Shown here: in pieces, positions 10,462 to 20,600 of the stretch
Layout of the letters: each line of letters opens with the position of its first letter
Numbering within the stretch: position 1 is the first letter of the stretch
Origin: UBA1444 sp964521625
GTDB taxonomy: Bacteria > Bacillota > Negativicutes > UBA1444
Direction: 5' to 3'
Assembly (NCBI GenBank): GCA_964521625.1
Contig: CAZFSM010000018.1
Span: forward strand, 16,545 to 80,544
Length of the DNA: 64,000 nt
Made by a program: the position numbers and the translations under genes
The notes under the pieces: generated by a model
Told to the model about the DNA's origin: nothing
Seen by the model: only the letters and a program-made list of their open reading frames with translations
Database searches by the model: none

Positions 10462-11453
10462 TGCAAATGCTGATTGCGTTCGCCGTGGTCGCGACCATTG
10501 CTGCCGCCGGTTATATCGGAGGAGCCATGCCGGGGCTACAGTTTATCTTCGGCGTTGTTCTGCCACTACTAGCCATCATTGTGTTTTTGGTCGGTTTCGT
10601 GCGAAAAATCTGGAACTGGGCCCAAACGCCGGTACCTTTCTGTATCGCTACCACTGTTGGTCAGCAAAAATCCCTGCCCTGGATTACCCAGGACAAGGTA
10701 GGCAATCCATCGGATACGTCCGGTGTTGTCCGTCGGATGGCCGGCGAGATTTTCCTGTTTCGCTCGCTGTTCCGCAATGTGAAGGCGGAAATCGGCCCGG
10801 ACGGCTGGATTGGCTACCAGTTCGAAAAATGGCTCTGGCTATTTGCCGTTTTGTTTCATTGGTCATTCCTGTTCGTCGTGATCCGCCATCTGCGATTTTT
10901 CTTCGTACCGACGCCGGCACTGGTCATGGGGCTGGAGCATATAGATGGCTTTCTGTTACTCGACCTGCAGCCGCTGTTCTTGTCAGGCATCTTGCTGCTG
11001 TTTGGCGTGAGTGCCCTGTACCTGCGCCGGATGGTGATTCCTCAAGTGCGGTACATCTCTCATGGCATTGATTTTGTACCGCTGTTTCTGATTGGCGGGA
11101 TTGCCCTTAGCGGGATCCTGCTGCGTTATGTTTGGCCGACCGACGTTGTGGCCGTAAAGTCGATGACGATGGGCTGGGTTACATTGAATCCTGTATTGCC
11201 GGCCAACATCAGCCCACTGTTTTTCGCCCACCTTACGCTGGTTTCGGCACTGTTGGCCTGGTTCCCCTTCAGCAAGCTGATGCACATGGGCGGCGTTTTT
11301 CTCAGCCCCACCCGCAACCAACGGGCCAATTCACGTGAAGTTCGCCATATCAACCCCTGGAACTACCCGGTCCATACCCATACCTATGCAGAGTACGAAG
11401 ATGAATTCCGTGATAAAATGAAAGGGTGCGGGCTACCGGTCGACAAACAGTAA
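10461..11453 (+). CDS. dsrM: DsrM, cytochrome b subunit of the DsrMKJOP complex (second copy)
   Basis: A 330-residue membrane protein with the DsrM hallmarks: two N-terminal helices, an amphipathic loop, then a NarI-like bundle with heme-binding histidines (for example FHWSFLFVVIRHLRFF and HLTLVSALLAWFPFSKLMHMGG). It overlaps dsrP. The gene order K-J-O-P-M is unusual, since M normally leads the operon as MKJOP. No terminator is seen in the 124 bases to the next gene, so the cytochrome c assembly genes are probably on the same transcript. Confidence 0.9.
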   Translation: MQMLIAFAVVATIAAAGYIGGAMPGLQFIFGVVLPLLAIIVFLVGFVRKIWNWAQTPVPFCIATTVGQQKSLPWITQDKVGNPSDTSGVVRRMAGEIFLFRSLFRNVKAEIGPDGWIGYQFEKWLWLFAVLFHWSFLFVVIRHLRFFFVPTPALVMGLEHIDGFLLLDLQPLFLSGILLLFGVSALYLRRMVIPQVRYISHGIDFVPLFLIGGIALSGILLRYVWPTDVVAVKSMTMGWVTLNPVLPANISPLFFAHLTLVSALLAWFPFSKLMHMGGVFLSPTRNQRANSREVRHINPWNYPVHTHTYAEYEDEFRDKMKGCGLPVDKQ

Positions 11454-11577
11454 GTTTGGACAGCCAGGCAAAGCAGTTTGCATGCCGGCGTGCTGTCGGT
11501 CGGTGAAATCCGACACGGCAGTCGCCGGCTGTTCGCGTTAAATCGGTTTGAGCGGGAAAGAGAGGCGATTTATTGTT

Positions 11578-12537
11578 ATGCTGGCTGCACTGCTTACTAT
11601 TGGATTGATTCTGGCAGCTGCTCTATTTGGTGGCATAGTGCCGCAGGGGCTGCCAGCGGAAGCTTATCTGGACCGCTTTGGCAAATCGTTCGGTCGGATT
11701 TTTTTAACGCTGGGTCTGGATGATATTTACCGCACCAAGGGCTTTTTGCTATTGGGGCTGCTGTTATTCGCCCAGTTGGCGGTTTGTACCGGCAAACGGA
11801 TTTCACTGCTGCGCGGCGGCGTTAAAACCTGGCTGATTGGTTCTGTACTGATGCATGTCGGACTACTGGTTTTTCTGGTTTCCACCGGGATCAGTCTTTG
11901 GTGGGGGCACAACATGATGGTGGAGATTCCCGAAGGGAAAACCATGTCGCTGACCCAGCAGGGAGTTCCCTTTGATATCCGCCTGGACCGATTTACAATC
12001 GACTACTATCCGGACAGCCATGCCGTACGGCAGTACCGCAGCGACGTGGTACTGACCCGGGCAGGCCAGGAACTGAGACGCGGCAGTCTGGAAGTGAATG
12101 AACCGCTCAGCCATGAAGGGGCGAAAATTTTTCAGATGAGTTATGGCTGGTTGGTAGAAGGGTCGGTGCGACAATTGCCGGACGGCAAAGCAGAACCGTT
12201 CTCGCTTGCCAATGGGGGTTGGCTCGATTCGCTTGGACCGGACAAAGACCGGCTGCGGGCCGTGATTGTAGCAGACCCGGCTAAACAGTCCGCCCGCCCG
12301 CCTGAAGTTGTTTTTGTTTTGCTGAAGGAATCGGGGGCGCGGCAGACGGCGGTTGTTACGCAGGGTGGCTCGATTAAGGACGCGAAAGTGGAAATTCGTT
12401 TTGAGCGGCTGCGGCGATATTCTGGCCTGCAGGTGAAGCAAGATCCCGGTGTAAGCGGCATTTTCGGCGGACTGACGCTGGCGCTGCTCGGGTTATTGCT
12501 CCGCTATGCGCCGCTGGGAGGAAACAAAACAGTATGA
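11578..12537 (+). CDS. resB: ResB/Ccs1-family cytochrome c synthesis protein
   Basis: About 319 residues: a short N-terminal helix pair with GGIVPQG, a third helix, then a large periplasmic domain (about residues 110-280) and a C-terminal helix, as in short ResB/Ccs1 proteins. With CcsA it exports heme and ligates it to CxxCH motifs in system II cytochrome c maturation. The ATG at 11578 has GAGAGG 12 bases upstream; an in-frame TTG at 11548 lacks a ribosome site but cannot be excluded. Position right after the Dsr genes fits a dedicated role in maturing DsrJ. The 3' end overlaps ccsA by 4 bases. Confidence 0.85.
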   Translation: MLAALLTIGLILAAALFGGIVPQGLPAEAYLDRFGKSFGRIFLTLGLDDIYRTKGFLLLGLLLFAQLAVCTGKRISLLRGGVKTWLIGSVLMHVGLLVFLVSTGISLWWGHNMMVEIPEGKTMSLTQQGVPFDIRLDRFTIDYYPDSHAVRQYRSDVVLTRAGQELRRGSLEVNEPLSHEGAKIFQMSYGWLVEGSVRQLPDGKAEPFSLANGGWLDSLGPDKDRLRAVIVADPAKQSARPPEVVFVLLKESGARQTAVVTQGGSIKDAKVEIRFERLRRYSGLQVKQDPGVSGIFGGLTLALLGLLLRYAPLGGNKTV

Positions 12538-13367
12538 TTCAATGGGAAACGATGTTGTTGCTATTCGTATTTGTGGTCTATGCCGTCGCCACGATCAGCT
12601 TTTCACTCCGCTACTGGCTGCGCAACAACCGGCTGGTTGCAGCGGGAATGTTGATGCTTGGCGGGGCCTTTTCCCTGCACAGCGGGCTGCTGTTGGTGCG
12701 CGGGATTGCCGCCGGACGGCTGCCATTCAGCAATCTGTATGAATTCACCCTGGTTTTTGCCTGGATCACGACGCTATTGTTTCTTTGCTGCGCGGTCCGG
12801 TTTCGCCTGTTAGCGGCAGCGCCGCTGGCAATGTCGCTGACGACCCTGCTGGTTGGCATTGCCGCAATGATGCCGCGGGATATCCGTCCGCTAATGCCGG
12901 CTTTGCGCAGTGGCTGGCTGCAGTCGCATGTGGCTGCGGGAGTTCTGGCATACGGGGCGCTGGCTGTTTCCGCCGTGCTTGCTGTTGTCCTGTTGACCCG
13001 GGCGGAGCAGCAGGAAGCAACCGACTCTGCTGACTGGCTGGAAAAATATTGGCGGATGCCATCGGTGGCGGAGTTGGAACGCTACGTTCATGGACTGATT
13101 CTGTTCGGATTTTTCTTTCTGTCGGTGCTGCTGGTGACAGGAGCCGTGTGGGCCGAGGAAACATGGGGGCGCTGGTGGGGCTGGGACCCCAAAGAAATCT
13201 GGGCGCTGATCACCTGGCTGATTTATCTCGTCTATTTGCATGGCCGCAGCCGGTTAGGCTGGACCGGACAGGCAACCGCCTGGTTCTCGGCATTCGGTTT
13301 TATTGCGGTGATGTTCACTTTGTTTGGTGTCACCTATCTGTTACCGGGGTTGCACAGCTATAAATAA
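12534..13367 (+). CDS. ccsA: CcsA/ResC-family heme export and ligation protein
   Basis: A 277-residue membrane protein with about eight helices and the WGWDPKEIWALITW segment, the tryptophan-rich heme-handling motif of CcsA/ResC/CcmC/CcmF proteins. Conserved histidines are seen near it (YLHGR) and earlier (LQSHVAAG). It pairs with the ResB protein encoded just upstream, with translational overlap, and the pair forms the system II cytochrome c synthase. A strong terminator ends the operon 12 bases later. Confidence 0.9.
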   Translation: MIQWETMLLLFVFVVYAVATISFSLRYWLRNNRLVAAGMLMLGGAFSLHSGLLLVRGIAAGRLPFSNLYEFTLVFAWITTLLFLCCAVRFRLLAAAPLAMSLTTLLVGIAAMMPRDIRPLMPALRSGWLQSHVAAGVLAYGALAVSAVLAVVLLTRAEQQEATDSADWLEKYWRMPSVAELERYVHGLILFGFFFLSVLLVTGAVWAEETWGRWWGWDPKEIWALITWLIYLVYLHGRSRLGWTGQATAWFSAFGFIAVMFTLFGVTYLLPGLHSYK

Positions 13368-13378
13368 CAACACGAAAA

Positions 13379-13404
13379 AAGGCCGTCCCGATTGGGGCGG
13401 CCTT
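13379..13404 (+). terminator. Rho-independent terminator of the dsr-ccs operon
   Basis: AAGGCCGTCCC and GGGGCGGCCTT form a GC-rich stem of about 11 bp with a 4-base loop, 12 bases after the ccsA stop. An A-run (13374-13380) precedes it, so it may also stop transcription coming from the opposite side. Confidence 0.85.
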
Positions 13405-13465
13405 AACGATACAGCGGATGGACTGACGGAGCCTGCGTCCGCGACGTGCCTCGCTGGGTTAAGAC

Positions 13466-13771
13466 TTATCGACCGAAGCCGCGAGTCTTTTGGAAGCAGT
13501 CCCGGCAATAAACCGGACGGTCGCTACGCGGGGCAAACGGAACCTGAGTTTCACAGCCGCACTCGGCGCAGACTGCAGGGTGCATTTGACGCTCGCCGCC
13601 TTGGCTATTTCCGCCGCCAAAGTTACCGCGTTGTTTACGAGCGGAGCGGCAGGTGGGGCAACGGCCCGGCTCGTTTTGGAATCCTTTTTCAGCATAGAAC
13701 TCTTGTTCACGCGCGGTGAATTCGAAGTCGACGCCGCAATCTCTACATTTCAGAACTTTGTCTTCCATCAT
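13466..13771 (-). CDS. Small zinc-ribbon protein
   Basis: A 101-residue protein with four CxxC knuckles: CRDC, CPTC, CAEC with a following CGCETQVPF, and CRDC near the end. The first half resembles the probable zinc-binding domain protein family (zinc-ribbon with DFEFTAREQEFYAEKGF), and the second half resembles the CxxCD/RDCF module. A glycine-rich linker joins them. ATG at 13771 lies 7 bases after GGAGG on the reverse strand. Such proteins are common and constitutive in anaerobic Firmicutes and Deltaproteobacteria; the function is unknown. It converges on the dsr-ccs operon and is not obviously linked to it. Confidence 0.8.
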   Translation of the reverse strand: MMEDKVLKCRDCGVDFEFTAREQEFYAEKGFQNEPGRCPTCRSARKQRGNFGGGNSQGGERQMHPAVCAECGCETQVPFAPRSDRPVYCRDCFQKTRGFGR

Positions 13772-14002
13772 GAATAATCCTCCTCTGTCTCCCTGCACAG
13801 CGGACTCGGACGGCGTGGCTTTTCGACCTCTCCGGCAGGCAAACGAGAAGAGGGGAATGGGCACGGGTCACGGGAACGAATATTGGGCAGGTACGCACGA
13901 AAGTATAGTAGTGCGCAATAATAACTATAGCAAAATCAAAATGGAACGTCAATGAATTTTCAATAAATTTGCAGAACCGCTACACTGGCAGAATCGCGCC
14001 AT

Positions 14003-14683
14003 TTAATTGCTGTTTTTGCTATAACGGAACACGGGGCGCCCGACGGCGCCATAGGAGGCCTCTTTGCTGAGATGCCCGATGTCGCAGAAATAATCAAGAT
14101 ATTTGCGGACGCTCACGCGGGAAATGCCGACCTGTCGTGAAAGCTCGTCGGTTGTAAAAGGGGCGGTCAGCTCCTGGAGACAGGAGTTTATCATCGCCAG
14201 AGTATGTCGATCAAGTCCCTTGGGCAACTGTCCTGCTTCGATTTCAGCAGGCTCTTTGCTCAGGATGCGGTTATCCAGATCCTGTTGAGTGAGTTTTTCA
14301 TGATTTTTCAGCAGATTGGACCGCTGGCCGTAACTTTGCAGTGCATGCCGCAAGCGTTCAAAATCGAAAGGTTTGATCAGGTAGTCAACTGCGCCGTTGC
14401 GTAGTGCCAACTGGATGCTATTGCTGTCGCGTGCGGCGGAAACGACGAGGACATCAACCGGACAGCGAAGCTCGCGCACTTTGGCCAGCATTTCCAGCCC
14501 ATTCATTCCCGGCATGTAAATATCGAGCAGCATGAGATCAATATTGCCTTTTTCTAAAAAACCGAGGGCTTCTTTGGCATCGTTGGCAATGCCGGCGACC
14601 GTGAAATCGGCCATGCTCTGAATTAGGCGACTGTTCAAACTGGCTACCATCGGATCGTCTTCGACGATTAAAATGCGGATCAT
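14003..14683 (-). CDS. CitB/DcuR-type response regulator
   Basis: A 226-residue regulator. The receiver domain (1-120) has the acidic pair at residues 8-10, the phospho-acceptor D54 in LLDIYMPGMNG, and the KPF lysine. The C-terminal part has the helix-turn-helix with ELSRQVGISRVSVRKYLDYF typical of the CitB/DcuR/MalR group. These systems sense di- or tricarboxylates and switch on their uptake and fermentation. It overlaps the upstream kinase gene by 4 bases. The target is not evident; the transporter operon at 21211 is the nearest candidate. Confidence 0.9.
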   Translation of the reverse strand: MIRILIVEDDPMVASLNSRLIQSMADFTVAGIANDAKEALGFLEKGNIDLMLLDIYMPGMNGLEMLAKVRELRCPVDVLVVSAARDSNSIQLALRNGAVDYLIKPFDFERLRHALQSYGQRSNLLKNHEKLTQQDLDNRILSKEPAEIEAGQLPKGLDRHTLAMINSCLQELTAPFTTDELSRQVGISRVSVRKYLDYFCDIGHLSKEASYGAVGRPVFRYSKNSN

Positions 14684-16374
14684 GGTACTTCATCACCTCG
14701 GTATTCGTTCATATGATAAGGGATTGTAACACGGAAAACGGTGCCATGTACTGGCGATGAGTCCAGCGTGATCAGGCCGTTGCGGCGAGCCAGAACCTTT
14801 TTTACGAGAGCCAGGCCAAAACCGCGATTGGCGGCTTTGGTGGAAAATCCTTTTTCAAAAATGGATGCCTGTATGTCTGGCGGAATGCCAAATCCTTCAT
14901 CCTGTACCACAATAAAAAGTTGGTTATTGTCAAATGTCAGGTTGAGTGTAACCTGTTTTCGGTTTGCGGCTGGCAGGGCCTCCATCGCGTTATCTACCAG
15001 GTTGCCGATCAAAGTAACCAGGTCGTTGGTGAAATCGATGTTTTCCAGATTGGGGACAAAAGAATCTGCCTGCAGCCGCAGATAGACGCCCAACTCACGG
15101 GCGCGGCTGAGTTTGCCAATCCAGAAGCCAGCCAGAATGGGATCTTTGATGCGCTGGGCGACAAAATCGGTTTCTTCCTCCTGTTCCGAGGAAATCCGGG
15201 CAATATATTCCAACAGATCGTCATAGCATTTCAGGCGCACCATGCCCATGATGACATGGAGTTTATTCATGAAATCGTGAGTTTGTGAACGGAGCGCTTC
15301 GACATAGTTTTTGACGCCGGTAAGTTCTTCCGCCATCTGTTTGATTTCGGAGCGGTCACGGAAAGCAGCGATGGCAGCAACTGTTTTACTCTCAACGTTG
15401 ACAGGAACCCGGTTCATCACAACCGCAGTGCCGTTGAGTATTTCTTCCCTATCGTATTCAGCCGACCGGCTTTTGATTACGTCCAGCAAATGAGTGTTGG
15501 GCATAACGGTCTCAACTGCCTGATTCAACAGTTTTTCGCGTTGCCCATCCATATCGAGGATTCGCAGTGCTTCTTCATTGACCAACGTAATATTGCCGGT
15601 GTTGTCGATCGCGACGATACCTTCGCGGACGGAATGGAGCATGGCATCTCGTTCCTGCAGCAGTCGCGCAATGGCGAAAGGTTCAAGACCAAACAAGGTG
15701 TCCTTAATGTTTTTGGCAAGGAACAGTGCTCCAATCATGCCCAAAATCAGTCCGAAACAACTGGCGAAGATGACAGTGAATCGACTTTCGCCGAGGGCTT
15801 CGGCCACACTTTCAGCAGCGAGGCCCACGGCGACTGTGCCGATGGCAGCGCCGTCCGTTCCGATAATTGGGCTGGTTGATCGCAGAAAATATCCTTTGGA
15901 TACGTGCTGGATAAAAATATAATCCTTGGTGTTCAGGGGAAGACCGGCATCGTCCCAGATTGCCTGTTCAAGCAAAGTTTGCGGTGAAGAACGGTAACGG
16001 ATCCTGCCCTGAATATCATAGACGATAAAATCGGCTTTGGCCACGTTGCCCAGCAATACTGTCCAATTGGCTATTTCCGGTAAGTGGTCCTGTGTCGACA
16101 AAGCCCCAACGATTGACGGAGAGTGGGCGACAATCTGGGCAATCCGTGCGGCATTTTCTCCCATAACTTCTTCGACGATTTCGTAGACTTTGTCGGAAAT
16201 CAAAACATAAGTCGCGAATAAAGATGACGCTACAACGACCCAAACCAACAAGATGATTTTGGACTCCAGTGTCAACAGCTTTCGCCCTGGCGTAGCGATC
16301 CGACTGCCAGGCATTGATAAAGCCGAATTGGTCAGTTTGGCAGAATTCGGTTTGCGGCCAAATAAAAAATTCAT
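14680..16374 (-). CDS. CitA/DcuS-type sensor histidine kinase
   Basis: A 564-residue kinase: transmembrane helix at about 38-60, extracytoplasmic PDC/CACHE-type sensor (about 61-195), second helix at 200-222, PAS domain (245-345), phospho-acceptor H366 in the QTHDFMNKLH motif of the CitA/DcuS family, and a C-terminal ATPase with N, G1 (DEGFGIPPD) and G2 (GFGLALVKK) boxes. The sensor is of the type that binds citrate, malate, fumarate or similar acids. The start at 16374 has no clear ribosome site, so the true N-terminus may be a little shorter. It is divergent from the RND genes, separated by 209 bases. Confidence 0.88.
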   Translation of the reverse strand: MNFLFGRKPNSAKLTNSALSMPGSRIATPGRKLLTLESKIILLVWVVVASSLFATYVLISDKVYEIVEEVMGENAARIAQIVAHSPSIVGALSTQDHLPEIANWTVLLGNVAKADFIVYDIQGRIRYRSSPQTLLEQAIWDDAGLPLNTKDYIFIQHVSKGYFLRSTSPIIGTDGAAIGTVAVGLAAESVAEALGESRFTVIFASCFGLILGMIGALFLAKNIKDTLFGLEPFAIARLLQERDAMLHSVREGIVAIDNTGNITLVNEEALRILDMDGQREKLLNQAVETVMPNTHLLDVIKSRSAEYDREEILNGTAVVMNRVPVNVESKTVAAIAAFRDRSEIKQMAEELTGVKNYVEALRSQTHDFMNKLHVIMGMVRLKCYDDLLEYIARISSEQEEETDFVAQRIKDPILAGFWIGKLSRARELGVYLRLQADSFVPNLENIDFTNDLVTLIGNLVDNAMEALPAANRKQVTLNLTFDNNQLFIVVQDEGFGIPPDIQASIFEKGFSTKAANRGFGLALVKKVLARRNGLITLDSSPVHGTVFRVTIPYHMNEYRGDEVP

Positions 16375-16583
16375 AATATCAGCAGAATTCGCTACGCATC
16401 AAGGGAATCCTGCAAAGCGGTCGAACGGCTGGCGGTAAAAGACGTTGTAAAATGCAAATGAACAGAAGGATTCTAAGAAGATTTTTCGAACCTTTATATT
16501 ATTGAAAGCAATGACGGAATATTGCTACATTGCTGAAAAGCGGAATGCTGCGACCGAAACGAACGATGCGAGGGGGATCTTTC

Positions 16584-17669
16584 ATGAAACTGCTGACTCG
16601 TTGCGGGCTTGTCCTTATAATTTTAGTATTGCTAGGGCTGTCAGGATTCGGCTGCGGCAAAAAACTGCCGACCGATGAATCGCCATTGGTGGTGCAAGCG
16701 GAGACAATCCAGGCGGGGCTGCAGACAGCTTCGTTTACTTATGCCGGCGATGTACGGGGCCGCTACGAAAGCCAGTTCGCGTTTCAGGCCGGCGGCCGGA
16801 TCAATGAACGTCTGGTCAACAATGGAGATAAGGTGGCCGCCGGTCAGGCGCTGATGAGGATTGACCTGGCCGATCTGAAGACGCAGCTTGATCGGAGCAA
16901 GGCAGATCTAGTGGCTGCCCAGGCAGATTATCATTTGAGCGAACTTAACTATAATCGCTATAAGGAACTATCCAAAAGGGATGTCATCAGTAAAGGGGAA
17001 TTTGACAGCTATACGGCGCAATTCCAGGTAGCCACGGCCAAGTTGCGGGCGGCGGAAGCTGCCTATCGACAAACCGGGCAGCTCTATGGTTATGGTACGC
17101 TGGTTGCGGATGCCGATGGTGTGATTGCCGATATCAAAGTTGAAGCCGGGCAGGTTGTTTCGGCCGGACAGGCGGCGCTGACCCTGGTGCGCGCCGGTGA
17201 AATGGAAGTGCAGATTAATGTGCCGGAACAGCGGGTCGACGAAATCCGCAAGGCGCACAAGATTCGGGTCGGTTTTTGGGCGATGCCGACGCTCGAAGTA
17301 GACGGGGTGATTCGTGAAGTGGCCGCCCTAGCCGACTCATCAACTCGCACGTATATGGTCAGGGTAGGCATTCCGCAAATGGATATCGTGAAGTTTGGCA
17401 TGTCGGCAACAGTCAAGGTCTGGGCGGGAGATACTGCAACCAAGATGATCCTGCCGATGGCAGCGGTTTATCAGACCGGCAACAAACCCAATCTCTGGCT
17501 GGTTGAAAATGGGGTATTACGGTTGCAGCCGGTAGAACTGGGCGATTTTCTGTCAGATGGCATTGTAATCCGCTCGGGGCTAAAACCGGGTGACATGGTA
17601 GTGACCGCTGGGGTGCAGAAGTTGCGGGAAGGACAGAAAGTAAAGGTCTGGGATGGTGCCAAGCTATGA
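16584..17669 (+). CDS. RND efflux periplasmic adaptor (lipoprotein, HlyD/AcrA type)
   Basis: A 361-residue adaptor. The N-terminal signal ends in LSGFGC, a lipobox, so it should be lipid-anchored in the inner membrane. A lipoyl-like segment (GGRINERLVNNGDKVAAGQALMRI), a helical hairpin, a beta-barrel domain and a membrane-proximal domain follow in the usual order. ATG at 16584 follows GAGGGGGAT. It overlaps the RND pump gene by 4 bases. It implies an outer membrane. No TolC-type outer-membrane factor is encoded in the window, so the pair must use one from elsewhere. Confidence 0.9.
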   Translation: MKLLTRCGLVLIILVLLGLSGFGCGKKLPTDESPLVVQAETIQAGLQTASFTYAGDVRGRYESQFAFQAGGRINERLVNNGDKVAAGQALMRIDLADLKTQLDRSKADLVAAQADYHLSELNYNRYKELSKRDVISKGEFDSYTAQFQVATAKLRAAEAAYRQTGQLYGYGTLVADADGVIADIKVEAGQVVSAGQAALTLVRAGEMEVQINVPEQRVDEIRKAHKIRVGFWAMPTLEVDGVIREVAALADSSTRTYMVRVGIPQMDIVKFGMSATVKVWAGDTATKMILPMAAVYQTGNKPNLWLVENGVLRLQPVELGDFLSDGIVIRSGLKPGDMVVTAGVQKLREGQKVKVWDGAKL

Positions 17670-20600
17670 AGGAACAGGGTTTCAACCTTAGTGCATGGGC
17701 CCTGAATCACCGGTCCCTGATGCTTTTTGTGATGGTACTGGTCTTTGTTACCGGTGTGATGTCCTATTTCCGGTTGGGGCGCGAAGAAGACCCTGGTTTT
17801 GTAATTCGCACGATGGTGGTGCAGGCTCAGTGGCCAGGGGCCTCGGCCAAAGAAGTCGAAGAGCAGGTTACTGACAAAATCGAGAAGAAAATTCAGGAAC
17901 TGTCCGGCCTGGATAACGTCACGAGTTATTCCCAACCGGGCAGGGCAACCATCTTTGTTAATTTGCGCGACCAGGTGACGGCAAAAGAAGTCTGGCCGTC
18001 CTGGGTCAAAGTGAGGAATCTGATCAAGGATATTACCCCCTCTTTACCGGAAGGGGTCGTGGGGCCTTTTTTTAATGATACGTTCGGTGACGTGTACGGA
18101 TCGATCTATGCCCTGACTGGAGACGGGTTTTCCCTAGCCCAACTGGAACGGCAGGCCGACTCGATCCGGCTGTTACTGCTCAATGTGCCGCAAGTCAGCA
18201 AGGTCGATCTGATCGGAGTTCAGCCCCAACGAATTTATGTTGAAGTCGAGAACAGTAAACTGGCCACGCTTGGGCTTGATCCCGATACAGTCATCGCGGC
18301 TCTGCAACGACAAAATGCGATGAAAGCATCAGGCCGCATCGAAACGACCAGTGATAACATTTACCTGCGAGTGACCGGCATTTTTTCCACCGTAGATAAT
18401 ATCCGCAATATTGCCATCCAGAAAAATGGCCGGTTGTTCCGGCTCGGCGACATTGCCAGCGTGACCCGGGGCTATCCGGATCCACCGCAGCCGATGTTCT
18501 ATTTTAACGGCAAACCAGCGATTGCGGTCACGGTGGCGATGGAAACCGGCGGCAACGTGCTGGAGTTGGGCGAAGGACTCAAAAAGGCTATTGGTCGAAT
18601 AAACCGGGAAATTCCGGCGGGGATGCAAATCAGCCAGGTATCAGACCAACCCAAAGTGGTCGAAGAATCGATCGGTGAGTTTACCCAGTCTTTAGGTGAG
18701 GCGGTAATCATCGTGTTGGCGGTTTGCTTCCTGAGCCTGGGTGTGCGAGCGGGACTGGTCGTACTGGTCAGCATGCCGCTCGTGCTGTGCGCCGTTTTTT
18801 TAGCCATGGAAGCAATGGGCATCACCTTGCAGAAGATATCACTGGGAGCGCTGATTATAGCACTCGGCTTGCTTGTTGACGATGCGATGATCGCCGTGGA
18901 AATGATGGAATGCAAACTGGAAGAAGGCTGGGCCAAAGATAAGGCCGCCGAGTTTGCCTATACCGCTACTGCGTTTCCGATGCTGACCGGCACATTGGTT
19001 ACGGCGGCAGGTTTTATGCCGGTGGCATTTTCGGCTGGCGGCGCCTCTGAATACTGCGGTTCGATGTTCTGGGTCATCACTATTGCCTTGGTGTCTTCCT
19101 GGTTGGTGGCGGTAACCGTGATTCCGTTGGTGGGACAGTGGCTGTTGAAAGCTCGTCAGCATCTGGCGGTACAAGAAGGAGCGGAAAAACCGCCAGATTC
19201 CAAATTCGTGAAACGTTTTCGGCTTTTATTGGATAAATCATTGCATCATCGCTGGTTGGTCATTGGGACAACCATCGGCGTTTTTGTCATCGCGTTGTTA
19301 GGCATGGTGCTGGTGCGCAAGGAATTTTTTCCGCCATCGACCCGACCAGAGCTGATTGTTGAACTGACATTGCCGACCGGCGCTTCGATCCACGCAACCG
19401 ATAAGGAAATGAAGCGGATTACGGATTTGCTGAAACAGGAGCCGGATGTTCTGAATGTCTCCGGTTATGTGGCCCAGTCGGCGCCCCGGTTTGTATTGGT
19501 GCAGGATAGTTCGATGGCAGCCGACAATTATGGCCAGTTGATCGTTTTGACGGATGGAGCGGCAGGACGGGATCGCCTGCGAAAAAAAGTCGAGACGGAT
19601 TGGTCTGCTCAGTTTCCCAATGTGCGGCTAAATACCAAAGTCTTATCAAACGGACCGCCGTCACCATTTCCGGTGATGCTGAGGGTGGTCGGCGAAAAAC
19701 ACGAGCTGGTGCAAAATCTGGCTGATCAAGTCAGGCAGACACTGACCAGGAATCCGGCGGTTACCGGAGTGGTATTCGACTGGTTTGAAAAAAGTCCGGT
19801 AGCCGTGCTGGAAGTCGACCAGGATAAAGCCCGGGCGTTGGGCATGGACAATGCTACATTGGCGACCAGCCTGCAGGCCAGTTTGTCCGGAATCACCGTG
19901 TCTGAATTCCGCGAACGCGACAAAACCATCCCAATCATCGTCCGCAACGACACCAGCCGCTGGAAGCAGGTCGACAATTTGCGCAACTTGTATGTCAATG
20001 TCGATGCGGCTGCCGGTAAATATGTTCCGTTGGAGCAAGTTGCTCATGTTCGCTATGCGCAGGAACACGAACTGATCTGGCGGCGCAATGTACTGCCGAC
20101 GATCACTGTCCAGGCTTCAATCCGGCCGGGGTTGCTCGGGAATGACGTCGCGATGGCCGTGCTAAAAGAGCTGGAACCGCTGAACGAATCTCTGCCGCCC
20201 GGCTATCGAATTGAAGCAGCTGGCGACTTGGAGGCCAGTGAAAAATCCGGCAAGGAACTGGCGGGAGTTTACCCGATGTTGCTCGGTGTAGTCATGTTGT
20301 TGCTGATGTTCCAACTGCAGAGCATATCCCGGATGGTGCTGGTTCTCTTGACGGCGCCGCTTGGCATGATCGGAGTCAGCATTTTCCTGCTGCTGTTACA
20401 GCGCCCGCTGGGGTTTGTCACGCAACTGGGGATCATCGCCCTGTCCGGTATGATCATTCGTAATTCGGTTATCTTGATCGACCAGATCGAGAAGCATATT
20501 GCCGAAGGTGAAAAACCATGGGATGCGATTGTCGATTCGGCGATCATCCGGTTCCGGCCGATCATGTTGACGGCGGCAGCGGCGATTTTGGCAATGATCC

